Shown: piece by piece, positions 8,684 through 14,874 of the stretch
Layout of the letters: the number at the start of each line of letters is the position of its first letter
Numbering within the stretch: position 1 is the stretch's first letter
Source of the DNA: an uncultured Clostridia bacterium
GTDB taxonomy: Bacteria; Bacillota; Clostridia; Oscillospirales; CAG-272
Assembly (NCBI GenBank): GCA_945936265.1
Contig: CAMETB010000007.1
Span: forward strand, 1 to 22,538
Reading direction: 5' to 3'
Length of the DNA: 22,538 nucleotides
The notes under the pieces: generated by a model
Seen by the model: only the letters and a program-made list of their open reading frames with translations
Told to the model about the DNA's origin: nothing
Database searches by the model: none
Position numbers and translations under genes: made by a program

Positions 8684-8714
8684 GAGAAAAATTGAAATTC
8701 TTATTATTTTCGTA

Positions 8715-8744
8715 TTGACGGCACAAGCGGCAATAATATATAAT
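8715..8744 (+). promoter_or_regulatory. Sigma-A promoter of the flavin-reductase-like gene
   Basis: TTGACG (8715-8720), an 18-bp spacer and a perfect TATAAT (8739-8744). The -35 hexamer holds the TTG that would otherwise be read as the start of the downstream frame. Confidence 0.8.
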
Positions 8745-8765
8745 ATACAAAGAGAGGTGATTTTT

Positions 8766-9236
8766 TTGAAAATTTCGGAGATAAACGATAACCTTGCAAA
8801 GAGAATATCGGAGTCCGCACTGTTATGTGTAAAGCATGGAAACAGAGTAAACGCAATGACTGTTTCATGGGGCGGGTTCGGAGTTCTTTGGGGGAAAGAG
8901 GTGTGCTTTGTTTTCGTCCGTCCGAGCAGATTTACCTATGGCTTTTGCGAGAGCGAGGACAAATTCACGCTTTCGTTTTTCGGCAAGGAGCGCAAAGGGA
9001 CTTTATCATACTGCGGCACAAAATCGGGCAGGGATACTGATAAAATAAAGGATTGCAATCTTTCGTATTCGGAAGAGAACGGGTTTATTATTTTTGACGA
9101 TGCCGAAATAACGCTCAGACTCAAAAAACTTTATTCCGACGATATAAAAAAGGAATGCTTCAACGATTTATCTCCCATGTCGAATTATAAAGACGGTGAT
9201 TTCCACAGGATGTATGTGTGTGAAGTCTTACATTAA
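8766..9236 (+). CDS. Flavin reductase-like (FMN-binding split-barrel) protein
   Basis: The 156-aa protein has the pattern of the flavin reductase-like domain family. NAMTVSWGGFGVLWGK is the usual strand-turn that binds FMN phosphate and ribityl, and RPSRFTYGFCE and FTLSFFGK match the following blocks. Such proteins bind FMN and either reduce flavin with NAD(P)H or serve as small electron carriers or oxidoreductases in anaerobes; the partner is unknown here. The start is TTG at 8766, preceded by GAGAGGTGA at normal spacing. The longer frame from 8715 is rejected because its first codon is in the -35 box. The gene ends 12 bp before the rhamnosidase-like gene and probably shares its transcript, though no functional link is obvious. 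Confidence 0.83.
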   Translation: MKISEINDNLAKRISESALLCVKHGNRVNAMTVSWGGFGVLWGKEVCFVFVRPSRFTYGFCESEDKFTLSFFGKERKGTLSYCGTKSGRDTDKIKDCNLSYSEENGFIIFDDAEITLRLKKLYSDDIKKECFNDLSPMSNYKDGDFHRMYVCEVLH

Positions 9237-9248
9237 AGAGGTCAGAAG

Positions 9249-11423
9249 ATGAAAAAAGCAGAATGGATTGCCCCGAAAAAGTCCGGGTCAGGCAATGGAA
9301 TTTACTATTTTAAAAAAACCGTGAAGTGCAAAAGAGAGGGAAAAGCAATTTGCAGAATCTCCGCACAGTCAAGATATAAACTTTACATAAACGGCGAGTT
9401 TTGCGCTTTCGGACCGTGCAAAGGCACGAGAGAAAAAATGTTTGTCGATACCATTGATGTAACAAAATATATCAGAAACGGCGAAAACGAGATACTTGTC
9501 GAGGTATTGAAACTATCATCTCCGTCTGTTGACGGCAGATGGAGCGCCGTTGAGGGCGTTTTGCGCAAAGGGATGGCGGCGCTTTGCTTTGAACTCCATG
9601 CGGGCGGCACCGGTATGCGCTCATGCGATACCTGGAGATGCGCTGAGAAGCCGGCTTCTGAGATAAGACCGATAAATTCCGCCGCATTTACGGAAAAGGT
9701 TATTTATCCGGCTTGTGAAAATCTTGTTTTCAAACCTGTTGTATCGCTCGGTAATGCTGACGACGAGGAGACCGACCATTATTGGTGGGGCATTACATCG
9801 GAGCTGTTCCTTTATAAAAGGCCTATACCGAATCTGACTATGGAAGAGAAGGATGTAAGCTTTGACGGCGAATATTTCGACGCCTCCTACCTTACCTTCG
9901 GATTTCCGCGCTTTAAGATAAATGGTAAGGGAACAGCGCATATTTACTATTTTGAGTGTTTTGGTTCACAGGACCCGAAAATCAAGGCTGACAGATGCGA
10001 CAGATCCCTCGGCTTCGAAAGAACTACCGAGGATGTTGTAACGGTTGACGGGGAATGCGTTTTCGAGCCGTTCTGGTTCCGCACTTTCAGGTTTATCCGT
10101 GTGGAAACGGAGGGGGACGTGTCGGTAAAACTCGACAGATTCCTCGAGGTCAACTATCCTATGGAGGTAAGGGACGACTATGATTTCGGCAGAGAGGACG
10201 ACAATAAACTTTTTGAGATAAGTGTTCGCACCTTAAAGCGCTGTATGCACGAAACCTATGAGGACTGTCCGTATTACGAGCAACTTCAATACGCCATGGA
10301 TACGTCTCTTCAGATGATATTCAATTATCAGCTTACCGATGACGACCGCCTTGCAAGAAAGGCAATGGACGATTTTGCCGCGTGTCAGCATGCCGACGGA
10401 CTTATGGTATCGCGCTATCCGTGCATTTCGGACCAGCATATACCGACTTTTCAACTGTATTTTATATTTATGGTTTATTCCCATTATATCCGATTCGGCG
10501 ATGTCGCGCTTGTAAGAAAGCACCTTCGTGCAATAGACGGAGTTATCGAATGGTTTTCACACCTTGTGACCGATAAAAACATAGTCGGGCAAAGCAAGTA
10601 TTGGAACTTTATAGATTGGGCGGAGCCGTGGACTTATGATGAGAAAAGAAAATGCGACGGCGGCGTACCGCTCGGATATAAAGAGGGACCTATCGGTATA
10701 TACAGTTCCATGCTCGTTTACTTTTTGAGAATAGCCGCAAAGCTTAATACAGTCTGCAAAAGATGCGATGTTGCAAACGAATATAAAACTCTTGCCGAAA
10801 AGATATCGAAAGGTACAGAGAAGTATTTTTATGATGAAAAAGCGGGAATGTATGCGGACGACCTTGCACATACAAAGTACTCCCAGCATATGCAGACCTG
10901 GTGTGTTCTCTCCGGAATTGCAAATGGCGAGCGTGCGGCGCAGATAATGAAAAACTCCCTTGACGTGTCGGCAAAAAGCACTTATGCATTTGCGTATATG
11001 TATTTTCGCGCTCTTGAAAAAGCCGGGATGTACGAAAGAACCGAAGAAATGATGCAAAGCTACAGAAATCTTCTGAAACTTAACTGTACGACAGTACCGG
11101 AAACTCCGGTTGCTTCACGGAGTGAGTGTCATGCATGGGGTGCAGTTGCAATATACGAGTTTTCGGCTACCGTTTTGGGAGTCAGAACGGACGACCCGGA
11201 AAAGAAATCGATAACCGTAAAGCCATATATATATGGCAGGGATTTTGCCAAAGGAACGGTATCGTCAATATGCGGAAATGTGTTTGTGTTCTGGAAAAAG
11301 TCCGACGGGGTGTTTGAAATTACCGTTAAAAACGAGAGTGACTGTGAAAAAACAGTAGTAATGCCAAACGGGAAAATTTATAAATCGAACGACAGGGAAA
11401 TAAATCTTTGTTGCGACATATAA
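9249..11423 (+). CDS. Alpha-L-rhamnosidase-like (GH78-type) glycosidase, cytoplasmic
   Basis: Members of this six-hairpin group hydrolyse terminal alpha-L-rhamnose from glycans or glycosides. The 724-aa chain begins with a beta-sandwich region (YKLYINGEFCAFGPCKG near 43-59). It then has the conserved catalytic-entry block EDCPYYEQLQYAMDT at 338-352, a variant of the DCPxRExxGWxGD signature in which E344 and D351 keep the acidic positions. The (alpha/alpha)6 barrel follows, then the CHAWGA box at 627-632 that precedes the C-terminal beta domain. There is no signal peptide, so imported oligosaccharides or glycosides are the likely substrates. The ATG at 9249 follows AGAGG. Substrate specificity cannot be read with certainty. 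The same operon seems to continue into methylglyoxal synthase. Confidence 0.87.
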   Translation: MKKAEWIAPKKSGSGNGIYYFKKTVKCKREGKAICRISAQSRYKLYINGEFCAFGPCKGTREKMFVDTIDVTKYIRNGENEILVEVLKLSSPSVDGRWSAVEGVLRKGMAALCFELHAGGTGMRSCDTWRCAEKPASEIRPINSAAFTEKVIYPACENLVFKPVVSLGNADDEETDHYWWGITSELFLYKRPIPNLTMEEKDVSFDGEYFDASYLTFGFPRFKINGKGTAHIYYFECFGSQDPKIKADRCDRSLGFERTTEDVVTVDGECVFEPFWFRTFRFIRVETEGDVSVKLDRFLEVNYPMEVRDDYDFGREDDNKLFEISVRTLKRCMHETYEDCPYYEQLQYAMDTSLQMIFNYQLTDDDRLARKAMDDFAACQHADGLMVSRYPCISDQHIPTFQLYFIFMVYSHYIRFGDVALVRKHLRAIDGVIEWFSHLVTDKNIVGQSKYWNFIDWAEPWTYDEKRKCDGGVPLGYKEGPIGIYSSMLVYFLRIAAKLNTVCKRCDVANEYKTLAEKISKGTEKYFYDEKAGMYADDLAHTKYSQHMQTWCVLSGIANGERAAQIMKNSLDVSAKSTYAFAYMYFRALEKAGMYERTEEMMQSYRNLLKLNCTTVPETPVASRSECHAWGAVAIYEFSATVLGVRTDDPEKKSITVKPYIYGRDFAKGTVSSICGNVFVFWKKSDGVFEITVKNESDCEKTVVMPNGKIYKSNDREINLCCDI

Positions 11424-11450
11424 GAGGATAGAGAAGAAAGGAAATCAAAA

Positions 11451-11828
11451 ATGAAAATTGCTCTTATAGCACATGACAAAAAGAAAAACGATATGATAAA
11501 CCTTGCGATAAAATATAAGGACACGCTTGCAAAGCACGAACTTTACGCAACCGGAACAACGGGGACTCTGGTTATGGGAGAGACGGGGCTCCCGATAATA
11601 AGAATGAAAAGCGGACCTCTCGGGGGAGATCAGCAGATAGGCTCCATGGTTGCAGAGGGGAAACTGGACCTGATAATATTCCTGCGCGATCCGCTCACAT
11701 CTCAGCCGCATGAGCCGGATGTCTCCGCACTTTTGCGCCTTTGCGACGTACAGTGCATACCGCTTGCCACAAATGTGAAGAGTGCCGAGATAATGCTTGA
11801 AGCATTGAAGGACGGAAAAGTTTTCTGA
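11451..11828 (+). CDS. mgsA: Methylglyoxal synthase
   Basis: This enzyme converts dihydroxyacetone phosphate to methylglyoxal and phosphate, a glycolytic overflow bypass. The 125-aa protein has the whole signature: IALIAHDKKK at the N-terminus (H8), a GTTG phosphate loop at 35-38, GPLGGDQQIG with D60 at the position of the catalytic aspartate, and FLRDPLTSQPHEPDV with D80 and H87 in the active site. Length and composition match the family. AAAGGA lies about nine bases before the ATG. The gene starts 27 bp after the rhamnosidase-like gene with no terminator between, so the two are probably co-transcribed. Rhamnose catabolism yields dihydroxyacetone phosphate and lactaldehyde, so a metabolic link is possible, but that is inference. 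Confidence 0.97.
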   Translation: MKIALIAHDKKKNDMINLAIKYKDTLAKHELYATGTTGTLVMGETGLPIIRMKSGPLGGDQQIGSMVAEGKLDLIIFLRDPLTSQPHEPDVSALLRLCDVQCIPLATNVKSAEIMLEALKDGKVF

Positions 11829-11889
11829 AAACCTTCTGTCTGTTTTCGTTTTATTACATATACTGTTAAAAAACGAAAAGAGGTAATTT

Positions 11890-12402
11890 ATGAGAAGAAA
11901 TATCGGTTATATCGATTATGCAAAACTTTTTTCACGTCTGCCGTCGGCTGTCGCGGTAATCCAAGGGGGCAACTCCTATCCCGAAATAAACGGGACGGTG
12001 CGTTTTTATGAGGTTCCGATGGGGGTGGTTGTTGTAGCCGACATTTACGGTTTGCCGACATCCGAGGAAAAGTGCGGCAACCCGATTTTTGCGTTTCATA
12101 TTCATGAGGGCACCTCGTGCACAGGAAACGAAGACGATCAGTTTGCAGACACAAAGGGACATTATAACCCGAATATGTGTGAACACCCGTACCATGCGGG
12201 CGATATGGCACCGCTTTTTTCATCTGACGGAGTTGCTTTTCTCGCGTTTCTTACCGACAGGTTTACGATAAATGAAATTATCGGAAAGACTGTTGTAATA
12301 CATGAGCATCCCGATGATTTCATGACGCAACCGTCCGGAAATTCGGGAAAGAAAATAGCCTGCGGCACGATAGGATATGTGCGCAGGGGAAGACAAAACT
12401 GA
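11890..12402 (+). CDS. sodC: Cu/Zn superoxide dismutase family protein without signal peptide
   Basis: Cu/Zn superoxide dismutase disproportionates superoxide. All metal ligands of the family are visible in the 170-aa protein: H70 and H72 (FHIHE), bridging H91, H99, H102 and D105 (HPYHAGD), and H138 (VVIH). C77 and C158 can form the conserved intrasubunit disulfide. Two points are unusual. Bacterial SodC proteins are normally exported, yet this one starts MRRNIGYIDYAKLF with no signal peptide or lipobox. The active-site arginine expected three residues before the second Cys is Lys (K155 in GKKIACG). AGAGGT precedes the ATG. It lies 61 bp after mgsA, so co-transcription is possible. A perfect palindromic terminator follows 103 bp downstream. 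Confidence 0.9.
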   Translation: MRRNIGYIDYAKLFSRLPSAVAVIQGGNSYPEINGTVRFYEVPMGVVVVADIYGLPTSEEKCGNPIFAFHIHEGTSCTGNEDDQFADTKGHYNPNMCEHPYHAGDMAPLFSSDGVAFLAFLTDRFTINEIIGKTVVIHEHPDDFMTQPSGNSGKKIACGTIGYVRRGRQN

Positions 12403-12505
12403 TTTTGCCGATGAGACGGAAGACTGTATTGATAACTTGCCATATCGGGCAAAAAGGTATCTTAACATATTTTATAAACACTGCTATCCGATAAAATAAA
12501 ACCGT

Positions 12506-12540
12506 CGGTCCGGTGACAAATTTGTCACCGGACCGCTTTT
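12506..12540. terminator. Bidirectional terminator: perfect 30-nt palindrome
   Basis: 12506-12520 and 12521-12535 are exact reverse complements (15-bp stem, centre AAA|TTT). T-rich stretches flank both sides: CTTTTAAATTATTTTTT on the plus strand and a TTTTATTTTA run on the minus strand. It lies between convergent genes, the SodC-like gene and the phage-type regulator, and probably stops both transcripts. Confidence 0.88.
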
Positions 12541-12550
12541 AAATTATTTT

Positions 12551-12952
12551 TTATGGATTTATTTCACGCGCTATTTTTTCAATCATTTTGTAAAGCCGCT
12601 TTTTTATTCCGTCGGGCGAATAACCTGTGTTCATTCCTATTTTCCAGTAGGGCAGACCCTCTATGCAGAACTCGAGAAAAATCGTCTTGTCAAGCGGAGG
12701 CAGTGCGCTTATCGCCTTCATGTATTTTTCTTCGAGCTTTATTATCTCCCCTGACAGCTTTTTTGCGTCTATCGAATCGAGCGAGCGCTTTATTCTTGCA
12801 ATTTCCGCCTGCACCGCCTCACTTTGCGGCGATGCCCTTAACATATCAAGTCTTTTTGTGTTGCTTACATCCGAGCTTGCCAATGCGTCAAGCAGGCGCA
12901 TACTTTTTCTTAACTGCTTTATCTCTCTTTTTACCGTCGATATTTCTTCCAT
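12551..12952 (-). CDS. Phage-type transcription regulator with sigma region 4-like HTH (ArpU/RinA-like)
   Basis: The 133-aa protein has a charged, coiled-coil N-terminal half. Its C-terminal segment (LPPLDKTIFLEFCIEGLPY, then WKIGMNTGYSPDGIKKRLYKMI) has the layout of sigma-70 region 4: a short helix, then an HTH whose recognition helix is GYSPDGIKKRLYK. Proteins of this shape are common in prophages of Bacillota, where ArpU or RinA-like factors switch on late genes. The ATG at 12952 is chosen because AAGGAG lies seven bases upstream; an in-frame ATG at 12970 lies upstream of that site and would place it inside the coding region. The gene follows the small Cys/His protein by 14 bp, so they form one unit divergent from the S24 regulator. 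The exact family is uncertain. Confidence 0.7.
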   Translation of the reverse strand: MEEISTVKREIKQLRKSMRLLDALASSDVSNTKRLDMLRASPQSEAVQAEIARIKRSLDSIDAKKLSGEIIKLEEKYMKAISALPPLDKTIFLEFCIEGLPYWKIGMNTGYSPDGIKKRLYKMIEKIAREINP

Positions 12953-12966
12953 TATGTTTCTCCTTT

Positions 12967-13170
12967 TCAAAATAAAATTAAATCTTCATAGGCTGTATTT
13001 GCCTTTTTGTTTATAAGTTCAAGCAATTCGTGAGTGCTGAAATTATCAAGAAGACAATCTCTGTGATATCGCTTGCCGTTTATTTCATAATATTTTTCTC
13101 CGCTGTATATGCCTTCCTTGCATTCTTCGCAAACGAAGACAAATTCATCTTTATACTTATTCTTTATCAC
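12967..13170 (-). CDS. Small Cys/His-rich protein, putative zinc-binding
   Basis: This 67-aa protein holds CEEC near the N-terminus and YHRDC about 22 residues later. The C-x2-C ... H-x2-C arrangement suggests a single zinc site of LIM or zinc-ribbon type. The helical C-terminus (STHELLELINKKANTAYEDL) has no motif I know. The start is GTG at 13170, preceded by AAGGAG with about eight bases between; the longer upstream frame lacks a ribosome site and runs through the regulatory region. It is the first gene of a two-gene minus-strand unit with the sigma-like regulator. A TGACAC-N3-GTGTCA inverted repeat lies just upstream of its ribosome site. Its role is unknown. The neighbours suggest a phage early protein. 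Confidence 0.62.
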   Translation of the reverse strand: MIKNKYKDEFVFVCEECKEGIYSGEKYYEINGKRYHRDCLLDNFSTHELLELINKKANTAYEDLILF

Positions 13171-13186
13171 ATTCCTCTCTCCTTTT

Positions 13187-13201
13187 TGACACTCTGTGTC
13201 A
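13187..13201. repeat. Inverted repeat TGACAC-N3-GTGTCA upstream of the small zinc-protein gene
   Basis: A perfect 6-bp inverted repeat with a 3-bp centre ends a few bases before the Shine-Dalgarno sequence of the minus-strand unit. It could be a protein operator or a short RNA hairpin that affects translation. It has a different sequence from the TTGA-N6-TCAA sites. Confidence 0.55.
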
Positions 13202-13285
13202 TATTTTGCTGAAATAATTCGGAAATTTTGGGGTTTTAAGGGGGAAAGTCGGTTGACTTTTATGTTGTAAAAGTTTATAATATTA

Positions 13286-13299
13286 TTGAGAAACCTCAA
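13286..13299. promoter_or_regulatory. Putative repressor operator 1 (TTGA-N6-TCAA)
   Basis: TTGAGAAACCTCAA is one of three 14-bp sites of the form TTGA-N5-CTCAA between the divergent genes. This one is nearest the minus-strand unit. Confidence 0.6.
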
Positions 13300-13325
13300 T
13301 TTTATCCGTATCGTTTCGAGAGTAC

Positions 13326-13353
13326 TTGACAAATCTCAAGCACAATATATATT
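13326..13353 (+). promoter_or_regulatory. Putative promoter of the S24 regulator with overlapping operator 2
   Basis: TTGACA (13326-13331), a 16-bp spacer and TATATT (13348-13353). The -35 box is the left half of the operator-like 14-mer TTGACAAATCTCAA (13326-13339), so a bound repressor would block RNA polymerase. Confidence 0.6.
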
Positions 13354-13388
13354 TTAATTGAGCATGAGCAAGTTGTCAATACTTTTAG

Positions 13389-13402
13389 TTGATTTTTCTC
13401 AA
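13389..13402. promoter_or_regulatory. Putative repressor operator 3 (TTGA-N6-TCAA)
   Basis: TTGATTTTTCTCAA has the same spacing and ends as the other two sites. It lies 63 bp from operator 2, about six helical turns, inside the leader of the regulator. A degenerate fourth copy (TTGAGCATGAGCAA) is at 13358-13371. Confidence 0.55.
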
Positions 13403-13433
13403 TTAATCTCATTTTTGGAGTAATTAACAAAAA

Positions 13434-13937
13434 ATGTATTTGATTTTTAGTGAAATTTTACAAAAAATGGGAATAACTCCGTACAGACTGTGCAAGGATA
13501 CGGGCATTTCTCAGTCCACTCTTACGAATTGGAAAAACGGAAACTATGTTCCGAAGATAGACAAGCTACGCAAAATTGCCGACTATCTGGGTGTATCTCT
13601 CGAATATCTTATGGGCAAAAGCAATGGCTCCGCACCTGAGGGAAGCAACGCTCATTCCGGCTGCGAGATTTGCACGGTTGTCAGTGGCAACGGCATGAGC
13701 GGAATACATATCTTTGACGGCGATACCGTACTTATAAGAAGGCAGGAGCAAATAGAAAACGGCGAGATAGGCGCTTTTATGATAAATGGCAGGACAGAAC
13801 TTAAACGGTTTTATCTGACCGACGACGGATATACCGTTTTGCTCTCCGAGAATAAAAGTGTTTTGCCTCTTGTTTATCCCGCCGGAAAAGAAATTCCTGC
13901 GCTTATCGGCAAGGCAATCGGCGTGAAGTGGAAATGA
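13434..13937 (+). CDS. CI-like HTH regulator with S24-type C-terminal domain lacking the catalytic serine
   Basis: Residues 5-60 form a lambda-repressor-like HTH (PYRLCKDTGISQSTLTNWKNG, then LRKIADYLGVSLEYLMG). Residues 78-167 align with the LexA/CI dimerisation and self-cleavage domain. At the place of the catalytic GDSM box the sequence is G85-N-G87-M, so Ser is replaced by Gly. The Lys of the dyad is kept (ELKRF, K124). No Ala-Gly or Cys-Gly cleavage motif stands out in the short linker, although CEICTVVSG is close by. The protein is therefore likely a repressor that cannot cleave itself. The ATG at 13434 has only a distant GGAG 13 bases upstream. It is divergent from the phage-like unit, and three TTGA-N6-TCAA sites in between suggest autoregulation. 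Confidence 0.84.
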   Translation: MYLIFSEILQKMGITPYRLCKDTGISQSTLTNWKNGNYVPKIDKLRKIADYLGVSLEYLMGKSNGSAPEGSNAHSGCEICTVVSGNGMSGIHIFDGDTVLIRRQEQIENGEIGAFMINGRTELKRFYLTDDGYTVLLSENKSVLPLVYPAGKEIPALIGKAIGVKWK

Positions 13938-13961
13938 TTGCGCTTACCGGATGAAATATTG

Positions 13962-14151
13962 AAAACAAAAAACCTGACAAGCCAGACCTACCCGTATAAA
14001 AACGGGTAAATCTGTTTGTCAGGTTCCTTTCGGTTCTCAGCCGAATCCAACATCTCTCGGCGCCGTATGGTACGGCACTCGGCAAACGCAGTCTGCGGAC
14101 TCTGTCCTCTGTAATACGGATAACCCGTACCGACCTTCCGCAGCCGTTATT
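13962..14151 (-). repeat. 190-bp structured direct repeat, copy 1 (downstream of barstar)
   Basis: Matches copy 2 (14875-15065) at all positions except one substitution (T14007 against A14921) and one extra A in an A-run of copy 2. It contains many inverted repeats: a long terminal hairpin, TTCGG/CCGAA, GCCGTA/TACGGC, TACGG/CCGTA, and an outer CTGCGGA/TCCGCAG stem. Read on the minus strand it ends in a hairpin plus T-run, so the minus strand is the likely RNA. It starts 29 bp after the barstar stop codon. I match it to no RNA family. Confidence 0.95.
13966..14025 (-). terminator. Terminator hairpin at the 3' end of repeat copy 1
   Basis: AACCTGACA (13971-13979) pairs with TGTCAGGTT (14017-14025), with an inner TACCCG/CGGGTA stem. 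On the minus strand it is followed by six T. It would end the toxin/inhibitor transcript. Confidence 0.8.
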
Positions 14152-14180
14152 AAATTTTATTCAGTGCAATGCAAAAGCCC

Positions 14181-14507
14181 TTATGCTATCTCAACTTTTC
14201 TGTCACCGCTTACAATGACTATATGAATGTCGTTTACATATCTGTCATTGTTGTAATGTTTGAAATCCTTGAGAATATTGATCAATGCCTCCACAGCACC
14301 GTTAAATTTGCGCTCAATAACTTCAAGCCCTCTTACTTCAATATTTATAGGATCTCCTACCATATCGGTAAGACAGTCCCAAAAAGCACTCCAATTCTGT
14401 CCGTAATAGTCGGGAAAATCAAGAGCATCCTTTATCACCTTGTGCATTTCAAGGTAACATTTTACGCTTGAAAAGTCTATGACATATAAATCCTTGTATT
14501 GATACAT
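14181..14507 (-). CDS. Barstar-family ribonuclease inhibitor
   Basis: Barstar proteins neutralise barnase-type RNases by plugging the active site. The 108-aa product keeps the family core FPDYYGQNWSAFWDCLT at about 31-47. Aligned to Bacillus barstar, Y34, Y35, W43, D44 (barstar D39, the residue that fills the RNase phosphate site) and T47 are conserved, while the position of barstar D35 is S40. The end VNDIHIVIVSGDRKVEIA gives the last beta strand. The ATG at 14507 has AAGGAG six bases upstream. That site overlaps the stop of the ribonuclease gene ten bases earlier, so the pair is translationally coupled. The gene should be the immunity partner of the adjacent ribonuclease, and a repeat-borne terminator follows it. 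Confidence 0.9.
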   Translation of the reverse strand: MYQYKDLYVIDFSSVKCYLEMHKVIKDALDFPDYYGQNWSAFWDCLTDMVGDPINIEVRGLEVIERKFNGAVEALINILKDFKHYNNDRYVNDIHIVIVSGDRKVEIA

Positions 14508-14517
14508 ATTATTCTCC

Positions 14518-14820
14518 TTATCCTGTTATTTCGTAAAATGTTTTGTAGTGATCATAGGAAACAAATATAAGTCCATCGTTTGAATACAATATGCGATGCG
14601 CACCTCGAAAACCGCCGGCATAATTTATATCTGCCTCGTACCAAATCCTTCCCGAAGAACTCGGCAGCTTTCTGTCTTCGTTTCTGTATATGTCTCCGCC
14701 TGTCATTTTTCCGTGATTATCGATGCATTCCTGACATGTATTATCTGCTAACACAGATTGCCAATTCAGCCATCGCTTACTGTTGCCTATAAGTATCCTG
14801 TCTCGGGTTGAATTTCTTAT
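14518..14820 (-). CDS. Barnase-like ribonuclease, C-terminal remnant of a MuF-type phage toxin, apparent ATA start
   Basis: From GGDIY onward the 100-aa product aligns with the catalytic half of barnase. E62 (barnase E73), R72 (R83), R76 (R87) and H91 (H102) are all present within YEADINY, GFRGAHRILY and DHYKTF. The barnase R59 position is E48, and the segment carrying barnase K27 is absent. It is replaced by a W-rich stretch with CQEC and HGK, which resembles the end of phage minor-head (SPP1 gp7/MuF) proteins that carry toxins at their C-terminus. AGGAGG lies eight bases before an ATA codon at 14820; no ATG, GTG or TTG fits. The only upstream option, TTG at 14865, is inside the -35 box. It may be a weakly expressed or crippled toxin, or a degenerate 5'-truncated gene. 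Confidence 0.85.
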   Translation of the reverse strand: MRNSTRDRILIGNSKRWLNWQSVLADNTCQECIDNHGKMTGGDIYRNEDRKLPSSSGRIWYEADINYAGGFRGAHRILYSNDGLIFVSYDHYKTFYEITG

Positions 14821-14828
14821 TGTTTTTT

Positions 14829-14834
14829 CCTCCT
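14829..14834 (-). promoter_or_regulatory. Strong Shine-Dalgarno AGGAGG facing an ATA codon
   Basis: AGGAGG is eight bases before ATA (14820-14818) and only about two bases after the TATAAT box. A transcript from that promoter would begin within or right at this site. Confidence 0.75.
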
Positions 14835-14836
14835 TT

Positions 14837-14865
14837 ATTATACTGTTTTTGTTTTGAAAAGTCAA
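14837..14865 (-). promoter_or_regulatory. Near-consensus sigma-A promoter of the ribonuclease/barstar pair
   Basis: On the minus strand TTGACT (14865-14860), a 17-bp spacer and TATAAT (14842-14837). Confidence 0.85.
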
Positions 14866-14874
14866 ATATGTTTA

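Noticed and set aside
8715..8765. TTG at 8715 as start of the flavin-reductase-like gene
   Set aside because: This TTG is the first part of the -35 hexamer TTGACG; the -10 TATAAT follows at 8739. Translation starts at the TTG at 8766 behind GAGAGGTGA.
12506..12535. Palindrome as a phage attachment or operator site
   Set aside because: Its place between convergent genes and the flanking T-runs fit a bidirectional terminator better. No second copy was seen at the other end of the island.
14821..14865. TTG at 14865 as start of the ribonuclease gene
   Set aside because: It is part of the -35 box of the toxin promoter, has no ribosome site, and lies just behind the repeat's terminator.
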